Below, piece after piece: positions 1 through 11,052 of a stretch of DNA of 64,000 bases (its first letter is position 1; each line of letters begins with the position of its first letter). Where the stretch lies: NCBI RefSeq assembly GCF_000002425.4, contig NC_037269.1, forward strand, positions 6,706,172-6,770,171, read 5' to 3'. This stretch comes from Physcomitrium patens. Lineage: Eukaryota > Streptophyta > Bryopsida > Funariales > Funariaceae. Position numbers and translations under genes: made by a program. A model generated the notes under the pieces. The model made no database searches. It had not been told where the DNA came from and saw only the letters and a program-made list of their open reading frames with translations.

Positions 1-1971
1 CCTATGAAATAAAGAAACAAACTTAAGAACTTTAAGAGCAGATACTGTTTAACCCATAATTAGAAGACAAACTACTTAACATTAGATGCTAGACCATCCC
101 GGGAGACTAAACTTGGAATAAGAGTGATTTGTGGGTGTTTTGGAATGTGGGATTTTATGGTTTACATATTCTTGGCGACCATGCTGGGAATGGTACCGCC
201 TAATGTTAAGTTGCTTCTAATTAATGCTTCTAATTACCTTCACTTAAATCAATTACTTAAGTAAAACTAATATAGTAATGAATATGGAGGTTCATTATGA
301 AGACCAAGGGTTGATCCATAGTAAGTTGGACATCTCTATTTTAAGAATACATGGGAGACAATGTTGTAATAACATATCTTTCCCATGGGAGATAGACAAA
401 GAAATTAATTAATACACAATTAAGCAATTATGCACTTGGCCAAGTGTGCTAACCAGCACTCAAAAAACACAAGTTTTTTACTGGAATTTTGTTTTCTATG
501 CAAAAAACTCAAAATCTTACCAGTTCCTTTGTTCAAGATTTTTCATTTTGGTTTGGTTAGATATTCCTTTAGATATGTGTATAAAAGTGAAAAAAATTCA
601 CTAATTCCTTGAACTTTTATAAAATACATAATGATTAAATTGGTTTTTGTTCATTTTACAAAACTACATTGCTTATGTACTTACAATCTATACATTCACA
701 TTTTGTATTATAATATAATATCATAGTAACATACTACAATAGTAAAACGCCCAATACAACAAGAACTCAAAGTGTAAGGTATTTCAATATATCAATAATA
801 TGTAAAAATATTCATTATCAAACAATACATAAAACCAATAATCAAACATGCTACACTCAAATCCAACATATCAATCACACCATACTAGCCTATTTTGCGA
901 CTACATAAATATCATGTCTACTCTACAACCATATGACTCCACAACACTCCTCATCCTATGGCAGAGCGGCTCCAAAAACGTGTTCCGTGGCATTATTTAT
1001 CATATCTTCAACTTCTTCTTACAAGTATGAGCATCACATGACCGGGGCTTGAAAATATCTAAGATGGAAATTCTACACATCAAGAAAGAAAAATGAGTTC
1101 CATATTTTATAATAGACATAAAACATAATATCCGTGAAAACGTCAAATAATTTGTAGGAATGTCACAACTTTCATTTCATTAAATACAAATAAGGCCAAC
1201 ATAATTTGTAAGAATTGAATTCTTGATTACAAGGTCTATATTAAAGTTGATAATATAATTAAAAACTTCTAATTGCTTCAAAAAATGTGAATTAATATGA
1301 ATTAATATGAAGAAAATATCAATTTTTATGCAAATAATGTCACATGCCAATGTCACGTTTTCACAAATACTATGTTATAAGTGCATTTTAAATATATTGC
1401 ACAACCATTTATACATGTAGACATGAAATTTGGAATCTATGATATAATCATTATATGCCCCTTTTCTACCTCTAAAAATGGGCATATAATGAATTAACAT
1501 TAGACTTAACATGATGGTAATTAACTTAGACCTCACGTTGTGCAAAATTTGGTCACGAAGTGAAATCAAAGTTTGTTGATCCACTAAACATAGGGAAGAA
1601 AATGAACCATATCTCAACTTCAAACATTGTAATCTTTCAATCCGTACGGTCAAAATTTATGAAATGTTTTGAGGATGTTATTTACTAAGTTGTTATTGAG
1701 ATCCTACGGTTAAAACTAAAAATAATTTTTTAATCTTTTGAACTTGTTCATTGTACTAAAACCAACCGTTTTTGGTAGGAAAATGAAAAAGATATTTAAG
1801 GGAGAAACCTATGTATAGTGAAGAGAACTAAATTAAGTATATTTTAGTAGTTAGCATGAAGTAATGAAACCCTAAACCTTGATTTTAATGAAATAAAACT
1901 ATTTGTAAAACAAATGGATGGGAAATAAAATATTTACAAACACGCCTTTGACATCACCAAGGCTTTGGGTC
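1..1971. other. AT-rich intergenic stretch, no gene seen
   Basis: No open frame here looks like protein: the short frames have skewed, lysine/phenylalanine-rich composition and no recognisable motif. A short string TTGGCGACCATGC at 172-184 matches the one that directly follows the LTR of element Y at 46486, so this end may hold the decayed start of a related retroelement, but no LTR could be delimited. Nothing else was recognised. Confidence 0.5.
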
Positions 1972-2045
1972 GGTTATAAGAGGTTGGGAACCTCAAAGTT
2001 AAGCATGACGGACAAGGAATAGTACCGGGATGGGCGACCACCGGA
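1972..2045 (+). repeat. 5S rRNA-like segment (5S pseudogene, 5S-derived SINE or Cassandra-type LTR piece)
   Basis: The stretch resembles the 3' two thirds of plant 5S rRNA. It has a box-A-like AAGTTAAGCATG (1996-2007), an intermediate part GGAATAGTAC and a well kept box-C-like GGGATGGGCGACC (2027-2039), in the right order and spacing for the internal pol III promoter. The 5' third of 5S is only weakly recognisable and the usual 3' end is missing, so it is not a functional 5S gene. Plant Cassandra TRIM retrotransposons carry such a 5S segment inside their LTRs, and SINE3-type elements start with one. No second copy or LTR edge was seen in the window, so the host element is unresolved. Confidence 0.6.
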
Positions 2046-2080
2046 ATTATCGCAAAATTTCTAAAATTGCCTAAATTCTT

Positions 2081-2099
2081 GGCTTCGCCAAGCGAAGCC
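2081..2099. other. perfect 8-bp stem hairpin
   Basis: GGCTTCGC, a CAA loop, then GCGAAGCC form a perfect inverted repeat. It lies about 35 bases after the 5S-like box C. No T-run follows, so it is not a simple terminator. It may be part of the same element as the 5S-like segment. Confidence 0.5.
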
Positions 2100-2214
2100 C
2101 GCGGGGAACGGGAACGGGAATTTTGCCTTGGAAGTGATTGTTAATTTTTGGGGTTTTTTTCATTTTTGGGTTTTTTCAATGGTTTTTTCTGAATGCGGCG
2201 TACCTTCTGCCTCC

Positions 2215-2650
2215 GCCTCCGCCCAAACCCTTGTCGCTCGCAGCCCTGCCCTTATCCATAGCCCGCAGCCTAGCCCGTAGCCTTGCCCGTAGCTCCCAGC
2301 CCAGCCCTCGCCTTCGCCCTCGCCTTCGCCCTCGCCTTCGCCCACAGCCCGCAGCCCTGCCCTCCCCTTCACCCACCACTTGCAACCTTGTCGCCTTTGC
2401 CCACAGCTCGCAGCCCTGCCTTCGCCCACAGCTAGCAGCCCTGCCCTCGCCTTCGCCCACAGCTCGCAGCCATGCCCTCGCCTTCGCCCGTAGCCCGCAG
2501 CTTCACCCACAATCCGCAGCCCAGTCCTTGTCTTCGCCCACAACCCACAGCCCCACCCTCGCCCTCACCCGCAGCCCGTCATCGCGGTCGCCCACCCTCA
2601 CGCTCGCCCTTGTCCCCGCCCGCAGCTCGCAGCCTCGCAGCTCCTCCACA
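2215..2650. repeat. GC-rich degenerate minisatellite
   Basis: The block consists of imperfect repeats of roughly 25-35 bases built from CGCCCACAGC, CGCAGCCCTGCC and CTCGCCTTCG. It keeps a long frame open on both strands simply because it is GC-rich and repetitive; the encoded strings are Ala/Pro/Ser/Arg low complexity. It contrasts sharply with the AT-rich surroundings. No protein function is proposed. Confidence 0.7.
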
Positions 2651-3439
2651 TGCACTTGCCTAGCCCTCCCATCTCCTCTACCTCTCCTCACCTCTCCTCT
2701 CTCTTTCTTGCAAGAGAGGTGTGCGCCTGCATACCTCTTCTTTCCTATACCCGCCCCTCCTTGTCACTAACGGCGGCCCGGTGAGGGGGGTACGCCACAT
2801 CTGCCTGGTGCAGGCTCTGCTCGGTGCTGTCCCTTCGCCCCCCCCACCCCGCGGCTTCCAGCTCGCCCGGTTTCCTGCCCCATCCCCCCGTGGAGCCCCC
2901 CCCCGGGTATCTCTAGGCGGGTATACCAGGATATCTTGGGAGGCTTTTCCGGGGACAGAGACTCCAGAGTCCAGAGGGTCGAGGTGAGATCAACGTGACC
3001 AGGGAAGAGTCAGAACATGCGAGGGACTTAACCTCTTAAGTACCAAGAAGTTTCTACATTTTAATGTAATTATCTTTGAATCCCTACGGTCAAAAATTGC
3101 AAAATTTTAATCACATTATTTCATACAAGTTTACAAGAAGATCTTACCGTTGTATTCTCAAAAAAATTATCTTGGCAATTTGTAATCAATGGAATAAAGA
3201 TTCCTCTAAAATGCCTTGGTCCTTCAGGAGTCAAGTTTGGTTTTGAGTACTTCAAAGTTTTGAGTGGGAATTTTTGAGGTGCAAGATAGGTTTGAGTAGT
3301 GGTTACAAATTAAAATATTTTGATATACAAAAACTTTTGTGGTTTTTAAGTATTAGAAATGTAACTCATCTTTAGTTTTTATAAACAACATAAAGGAAGA
3401 AGATAGAGCATTTGCAAAATAAATGGAACATAACAAAAT
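2651..3439. other. GC-rich to AT-rich transition, no gene seen
   Basis: The first 350 bases continue the GC-rich composition with C-runs but without clear repeat units. From about 3000 the DNA returns to AT-rich sequence. No coding frame, RNA gene or element edge was recognised. Confidence 0.4.
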
Positions 3440-4302
3440 TTATTCCAAAGTCAAGGGACATTCACAATTCTTGCAAACCAACTCATCTCTCTCTTCAACT
3501 CTAGTGTTCACCTTACAAATGTCATAATGAACTTTAGAAACTTGTGGAAATATTCTTCGCTTCTGCTTAGAATGTGCCACAAGCACATGAGTTGGACGTT
3601 TCAAAGGCGGTTGTGGAGTAGAACCTTCTCCATATTCTAGTATCTTCTGTTTTTGCCCATGTCCCATCCTCGTACTCGTCACGTGCATTTATAGAGGGGC
3701 TATAGAACCATGATGGGGAAGTTCAATAGTAGGAGGTCTTTGGAACGTGAACGGCTGTGAAAATGATGTTAGACACATCTGGAACACATCTCCCTTTTGG
3801 TCTACTTCCTCTACAGTATAATCACTTGTAGATGATTCCACATGTGAAATCAACTCTTTCAATTGCCGAGAAAGATTATGTAACTGTCTAACAAATTCAC
3901 TCCTTCTATCATTTTCATACAAATTGACTTCATGTATGGCTTCTTCCAATAATGGCGATAGTTCCCCACTATCACAATAGCCCACATTATTCATGCTTTT
4001 CATTCTAGCTAGTGAAACGTATGAAGGAGTGAAAAATTCTTTAACAATGAGTTGAAGCCCTAGAATATGTTTGCAGGTTGACAACCGGGCATGGCAATCA
4101 CAATAATAAGTGTTTAAAGAAACACAATACTTAATGTCAGGAGAAGATTCACTTCTCATATAAAAAATCCTGTCTTTTGCATTAACGACTTCCAAAACTG
4201 CATCATGATTTTTTTTATAAGCCTGAAGTATACATTCCCCTCCTTTCAATTGCCGGCGATGTTCTTTGTCATTGCCTCTCTGTGAATACCTTCCTGAATC
4301 AC
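3440..4302 (-). pseudogene. SWIM zinc-finger protein fragment (Mutator/FAR1-type transposase relative or host gene)
   Basis: The frame opens after a good acceptor (TTATGCAG before 4302) and runs to 3689. It holds a SWIM zinc finger, C-x-C-x6-C-x-H, seen as CDCHARLSTCKH. SWIM fingers are typical of MULE transposases and of the FAR1/FHY3 proteins derived from them, as well as some host proteins. A second frame (3688-3440) ends with Cys-rich C-KNCECPLT and may be a further exon or a broken continuation. The upstream exons are missing: a retroelement LTR begins 65 bases upstream of the acceptor (4367), so the gene was cut or has an LTR in its intron. The transposase core was not seen. The assignment beyond SWIM protein is inference. 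Confidence 0.5.
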
Positions 4303-4366
4303 CTGCATAACATATTTATTTTCATAAATATCTATAACACAAATATTTAGACTTCCTAACAATATT

Positions 4367-4928
4367 TGTAACGGCCATAATCATATAAGCTAATAATTAC
4401 ATATATAAATAGGTAGAAGTAAGTAAAAGTAGGTAAATGTAAGTTAATTCTACAGTATTTAATATAAAAGCTTCCTAGAAACTTCTTAGATGCTGCTTTG
4501 ACTTCATAGGTGTCTTTAATTGACTTTTTGGATTAGAAACGTGGTCAACAAGTTGGCCATGTGCCACACATGTTGTTAGCTTGAAGATCAAGCTAACTAT
4601 GTGGCCCACACATAGAAAAACTTGCCTTGTAAGTCAAGGCATGTGTCCTACAAAATCAACACATATTGAAGGTCCAATAGAATGTCGCCATGTATCCCCT
4701 AGTTAGATAGTATATATAGAAACAAGAGTGAAGGCTTCTTCACTCTTGTCAACTCCTTTCGTACTTTTAGTCCAGGTTCAAGAGTCTCTAGTTTCTTGTC
4801 TTGTGGCAATAGCCATTCCAAGTTCTTTTTAATATACATACTTGCTTATACTTTGACTTATTGAGAGAGACCTTTTGTGTATATTTCCTTCATTGAGTCT
4901 TTGTCCTTGACAGATTGACAAGAGTACA
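4367..4928 (+). repeat. 5' LTR of element X1
   Basis: It starts TGTAACGG and ends near GTACA just before the PBS-like site. A TATA-like TATATATAG sits near 4712. Its first ~190 bases align with 62393-62649. Its 3' edge is uncertain by a few bases. Confidence 0.6.
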
Positions 4929-6023
4929 CTTATAATATCAGAGCTTTGTTTTCCTTGAGTAAGAGTGGATTACCCCTTTCTCTTGATAAGACATAAGCGT
5001 ATTAGAAGTTTGCGGATTACTCACTTCTAAACTGATATTGTTCTTAGTATCTTCTTTGTTATCAAGTCTTTTCTTTTTTTTTTGTCTTGAGCAATATCCG
5101 ACAAATTTTTCTTCTTAGTATCATTATGGCAGAGCTTGTTGAAATGAAGAGTGCAATGGCACAAATGCAAGAACAATTGAGGGAGTTAATGCTTGCGATG
5201 CATCAACTCAATTCACCAACACAAGAAAGAACAAGAATAGCAGAAAGTGGGGATATAGAGATGATCGGAGCTGCTTCAACATCTGTACCAAATCACGTTC
5301 CTTCTCCAATTGTACAACACCCTGTAAGCACTAGAGAACCAAGAATTGCTTTACTCGAGAAATTTGATGGTACAAGATCAAAGTTTCAAAGATTCATCAA
5401 TCAAGTACAATTGGCAATTGAACTTCAACCGCAAAGCTATCCAACTCTAGGATCACAAGTCAGGTTTATTGGCACTCTACTTTCTGATTCTGCATTATCG
5501 TGGTTTTCGTCTTTTCTTGAACAACAAAATCCAATATTGGATAATTTGGAAGCTTTTTTGGTAGAATTTCGATCTATGTATGGTGATACGATGCAACTCG
5601 TGTTGCAAGAAACAAGATCAGAATTCTGTGACAAAAAAATCGCTCAGTAACATTGTATGCTTCACAATTTTGATAACTTGCAATTGACATCAAGTGGGAT
5701 GATGCTGCACTCATCAGTCAATTTCTTTATGGATTGCAATACGAAGTAAAGAAATTGATGCTCAACTTACCTGATCCTCAAACTTTGAGTCAAGCAATCG
5801 ATTTTGCGGTAAAATATGACAATCGACTTTTTGAATTTTGATCCGAGAGTCGTACACGGGAACCTTAACGTTATTACTCAATGGCAACATCAGCATCTTT
5901 GCCAAACGTACATTCGGAAGTAGAAGACATGCAAATTGACGCAGTACGTTTTAAACCCCTTACTGAGCAAGAAAAGATTTATCGTCGTCAAGAAGGATTA
6001 TGTTTATACTGTGGAGAAATCAG
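4367..6023 (+). mobile_element. Element X1: partial Ty3/gypsy-like LTR retroelement (5' LTR plus gag region)
   Basis: A 5' LTR (about 4367-4928) is followed by a primer-binding-like site resembling initiator-tRNA-Met PBS (ending in TATCAGAGC, 4933-4944). A gag region then spans about 5.1-6.0 kb, with a coiled-coil start rich in M/Q/E, a retrotrans_gag-like core and a final C-x2-C knuckle start (LCLYCGE). No protease, reverse transcriptase or integrase follows, so only the 5' portion of the element remains. It is broken with several breaks. A second LTR of the same family lies at 62393-62649. Confidence 0.7.
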
Positions 6024-8987
6024 TATAAACATAATACTTTTGAGTCATTGAACAATGTGTGACATGCCATGTATATTGTACCTAAGGAATTTTGGTTTAG
6101 GTTGATAGATCCGACCGACGCAACTTGAGTTTGCAAATGGAAGAGGCAGCACCTGAGCAGGGCTTTTGGAAATGAACTCTTTTCTGATGAAAATTGGCGT
6201 TGTGGTGATGTACAATCCTTAGGATCACGTGATGGTCCATCAGGTATAATAGGTACCTCTTGTGCTATCTCCTTCTTTATGGTTCTCCTGTGTATGCTAC
6301 TGATAGTATCTGCATAGTTTTTACGCTTCTCAACGGCAAGCAAGAAAGCCGGTTCTTGTAAAATTCTCTCACCATCTGCTCTAATACTAAGAAGATATTC
6401 TGCCTCCTTCCAAGGAGGCTTTTCTCTTTTTCAGCAGTTGTTGTACTAAGTTGTACTAACTTGACAAACCACCACAGCAGTTTTATAAAGATGATGTTGT
6501 TGTCTTCTTTCATTGCACTCTTCAAAGATGATGTTGTAACGTCAGTAGAGGCAAACACTAACACATCATTAGATAACTCAATGGCGGGTTCATGTTTGTC
6601 TTCAGGGATGTTGTGCTGGTCATTTGCTTGAAATAGGTGTCCTTACATTCCTAAGTTTCACATACAACACATGCACTGTCTTGTATAGCGCATGGGTTTT
6701 CTTGTTATTAACATGTCTAGCTAAATTTGTGTGTGCATGACGTCACTTAAGTTTTGGACTAAGTAATGTAAAAGCAGCCTCTGGTTATGGAAAATAACCT
6801 TGTCCAGCCACAAGAGTGGCAGTCCTTTCAATAACAAGGGATGCTTTCATATTACCAGGCATAATGTCTCCATATTTTTGGTGCACACTTGAAATGTGAT
6901 GTCTTTATGTAATTGAAGATAGAACTAATATTTTTTTTTCCTAAAAGAACTTAGTGATGGATTTATAATTTAGTTGTCAAGAACGTTGTGATTCTCATCT
7001 AATTCAAAGAGTTTGGATTCTATATCCTCTATATAGCTTTTTTTTTGTGTGTTTTTCCCGTGTTTATAAATGGGCTGAAAAACTTTGTTTTTGGCTGTAC
7101 AATTAGGTTGTATTAATTTGCTTCAAGGCGAACCTTTCCCGACAGTGCCAATTTGAAAAGGTAATCATGCTGACTTCACTTTCATTATAGTATATTGAAA
7201 GATATTATTTGCAGCCTGCCTTTTCATATTCTTTACCACCATATCCTGCATTTTTACTCTAGCTACCAGTATATCAATGGACATGATGTGCGACCTGGCC
7301 GTATTTCAACCTCTACCTATTGTATAAACCAAGATCTACTACTAGGTCTATAGACACAAATGGATATGTTCAAGTCGGATACCAAACTACATGGTTGGTT
7401 TCTGGAGCTACTCCTAATGCATCATCTCAACTTCTCAAGATCAAACATTGGTTTGCATGTTCAAGTTGTATACCTTATGATTCACCAGGAAAGTGCCCTT
7501 CATTGCCATGTCTTCCCAGAACATTTGAATCTGCAAGTGTAGAGTAGCCCTGCAAAGGAAGGTATTTTATCTTGTCAATATAGTCACTATTTTCATTAGC
7601 ATTCTGCTCAAGAACACTAATTTTGCAGATCTTTGCCTTATTTCTAGCCTTTAATCTTCTTGCAAACCTAGCTGTGAAGTTCATGGAGGTACCATGCATA
7701 TAAAAACATCAAGAAGGGCACCGCTTTGCCGTCCACTTTCCCTTTGGACACATTAGCGGGTAGCATCTCAACCACTTACATCTATAGGGGTCATCCTTTC
7801 CCCTGAATCGTCCAAAGTCTGCCGTTCCAAAGCAACACAATTCCTTCACTTTGTAAGCACGAGTACAAATAGACAGAATAAAGAACACATCAAACACATC
7901 TCTGCTTGCACTCAGTAAAATGAGGAACATTATTCAACTCAAGGAACCTGACACTATCCACAAAGTACAAAGATCTAGTAGCATAAACAAGACAATTGCG
8001 AACTCGGGAATCTGAACAGCGTGCAGGGAATCCACCTCACGAGGTGGAAATATCTTCTAAAAATACACGCTATTGTTTTGATAAGAGACAATATTTTCAA
8101 CCTTGCAAATGGAACTCAAGCAGAGTCTGCTAATTTGTCGCCAGTTAAGATTGCTATATTGACCACTAAGTATAATAGCATTGATAAAAAAAAGAAGTGA
8201 TTCAAGACTACACACAAGGGCGACTACTTCGTTGGAAGTAATCAAGTGGCACTCAAAATTTTGTGAATCTATTTCATTAGCATTGTCAAGTCCACTCCAT
8301 AGCTACATAACAACACCTTCATCCCGCTGAATTGCTATCAAAGACAAGATTGCAGTAAAATCATATGACTGGCTCAAAATTTATGAACCTTGCAAAGTCA
8401 ATCATCAATATCCTTGATCTCGTCCCTCATTTGTAAATGAATGTCTGTAGTCATGGATTTTCAAAAATGCAATTGCAATCTGTTGCAAACACAAATAGCA
8501 GTATGAGGTGGACTTCAGATTATCAAGGTGTAAATCAACTAGTAATTTGACAACCTATATTCCTTGATGTATGTTACCTAGGGAACGTTCAATCGACAAG
8601 ACTGAAGTTTATTATGAGTTTGACATCACACCAAAATACTGGTCGACCTAACTCACATAGAAGTATACTTGGCCATACCTGTCACGGTGTTGATGTGCAT
8701 GATAAGACATCCTGCGGCTTGAACATTTGTAAACTACTCAATTTTGGGATCTTCAAGATCCACATCTGCTAATGAATCAGTGCAGATGAAGTAGCACTTC
8801 CCCGGTCTCTGATAATCCACAGCTGGAAAATTATATTGCAAAGGCAAATAAGGTTCGAGTAATAAATTTGAGAAAGTGGGTATGCGTCGAGGAGGATGAT
8901 TGTGAGCACCTAAATATGCTCTGAATACTCTACTAGTTGAGCAAAACAACACCAACACCGATACCGACCATGAAACGAAAAACTTAC
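6024..8987. other. Unresolved stretch with short open frames
   Basis: No recognised gene. On the minus strand about 6020-6400 has an open stretch with ordinary, protein-like composition (it includes AVEKRKNYADTISSIHRR) after a possible acceptor. On the plus strand 7320-7547 is open. Neither matches a family I know. They could be exons or decayed mobile-element coding DNA. The remainder is AT-rich without visible structure. Confidence 0.3.
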
Positions 8988-9125
8988 AGAGCGTTTGTCG
9001 CATACAATCTCTCATGAGAAATTCAGTGAATGGCTTCCAGAGCACCCCAGCATCCAAAATTACGTCCGTACATCTGAAAATACGGGAATCCTTAACTGCT
9101 ACCCATGTCACAATAGGATCAGCAA
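8988..9125 (-). CDS. Candidate orphan exon, unknown product
   Basis: This 138-base open stretch has a plausible acceptor (TTATTCTAG) upstream and a consensus donor (GTAAGT) at its end, read on the minus strand. Its translation, beginning ADPIVTWVAVKDSRIF, has protein-like composition but no motif I recognise. A neighbouring candidate exon at 9313-9266 does not join it in an open phase, so no gene model can be built. It may be an exon of a gene downstream of the nuclease-kinase gene, or chance. Confidence 0.25.
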
Positions 9126-11052
9126 CTAGAATAAGAACGTACGATCACGTTTTGGGTCGTTCCTGTTTTGAAATTCTGCCTTTCCGCAATTACTGTAACC
9201 TGTCATATTAGAGAAAAAGGGCCTAGTTCATATCCACGGGCAATACTGTATCGCCAGATACTCACAACCTCATCATTTCTTTGTCCCCCTTGGCGATTGC
9301 TACGAACACACTCCTACAAAACAAGAAGATCACGAATCCATCTACAACTCCGACGTTGCACATCACAAAGAACAGGGATTCTTTTAGCACGCAAGTTGAA
9401 AGCCAATAACTTACTCAACAATCAATAGCGCCGGAAACCAACAATTATGCCAGCTAGAGGAGATGGCGGCATATCATCTGGCACTAATTGACGAGGACCG
9501 CTGATTCAAATAAGAACATGCTTGGGCTTAGAGTTCCTCATCAATGTTTCTTAATTCCAACCCACACTGCTTGTTTGGAATCAAAGAATGAGCAGGACTT
9601 AGTGAGGACATTTTGCCATGTAAATCAAACTTCCATTTCTGCTTACAGGGTTGTGGTACAAGTTACTCAAAACAGGACGCTTAATGCCAGCGCTTCATAA
9701 CTTCGCACGCAATACTGTGCATCATACATAACGCAAAATCTGTTAAGATAACAACAGAAGACTTTCGCAATAGGAGTTTCTCATAAATATTAACGTATGC
9801 AGGCTATTCCTTGCGTGGTCATATGCAATATTAACTACAACAGCAAGTCCACCATATTACTAAAAGTTAACAAGACAAAAGTTCCCTAAATATAATGAAG
9901 ATCAATACGGATTCCAAAGTCAGTTTGCAATGAAAGGTGGTTACATACTACCAGCAAGAAGAAAATTATCCTGCAGTAAAGTTACAGAATCTCAACGGCT
10001 CAAATCGAAAAAGACAGCAGGGCCCTGCTGTCTTGTAATTCAAAAAATGATTGTGAAAAACTTCCACCACCATCTGAGCATGCGACACTTTTCCTCTTCG
10101 TGATACTCCTACAAAATCTCCAGTCATAATGAAGCAAACTCAGAATCCTAGCAGCCTAGAAAAGAGGTAGAATCAGACCCTTGGTATCTTGATCACGTCT
10201 AGTTTAATTTTGCGCCAGCAGGTCGGTCAGCAACTCCACATACTGACCTCCACATACTGACCTCCACATACTGACCACATACCTCCACATACTGACCATA
10301 ACAATACAAGACTTCCTTGCTCGCAAAGTGCAACACATACCAAAACTCTGAAATTCTTAAGTCTTGTAACCAAACGGTGCAACTGAACAAAAGCTCAATT
10401 AAGCGTGATCAAATCTTCGCAACCCCAACGTCTACTCATGACGCTGAAATATCACTCGCCTCTCGAGTCTGGCTTGGGCTTTCGTTGAACAATGGTGTAC
10501 AATGGCATACAACTTTTCTGCAGCTGTGTATAAATTGATCCAAACACACACATGCCAGCGTCAATGTGCTAGGTTGCCCTCATAAACGCCATCACAAGGT
10601 CCTTCAGAAAGCAAGAAGCCACAGTTTGACCTGAGCCTACTACATTAAGCGGGACTCGATCTCAAAACAAGGACATATATCAACGACAGTGTAAGAGACC
10701 ACGGCTCAAGGCAAAACAAGGTCCGTACAGGCGCTTCCATTCACGAACATCGCCAAATAAAACTCCACCGAATTCCCCTAAACAATCATGCACTGCAACC
10801 ACCAATCCTGAACTTTCAAAACTCTGGCTAAGCGAACTTCGCCACCAATTCTTCAAAAACTAAAAGACCAAGCTCCCGGAACACCTCCTGTATGGCATGC
10901 AGAAAGATCTACAAAGGTGATAAATCAACGAGGGTGTCAATAACGGCAACACATGTTAGAGGATTTTCTAGGTTGAAGGTGGAAACTTCCAGTACATCGC
11001 TGCCAGGACAACAAATTTATAGCATCGTCCTTGTGAGCAGAAGCGACTGTCA
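9126..11052. other. 3' flank of the nuclease-kinase gene, no gene seen
   Basis: This part lies downstream of the minus-strand nuclease-kinase gene and probably includes its 3' UTR. Only short frames without motifs occur. A small minisatellite at 10234-10296 is listed separately. Confidence 0.4.
10234..10296. repeat. Minisatellite, 14-bp unit
   Basis: CTCCACATACTGAC occurs four times, three copies directly joined and the fourth after a 7-base spacer. It explains the repetitive short frame on the minus strand here. Confidence 0.9.

Noticed and set aside
2138-2770. 210-codon plus-strand frame
   Set aside because: It is open only because the minisatellite is GC-rich and repetitive. Overlapping long frames exist on the other strand too, and the product is low complexity.
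9266-9313. Short exon candidate upstream of 9125
   Set aside because: It has splice-like borders but no reading phase that stays open when joined to 9125-8988.
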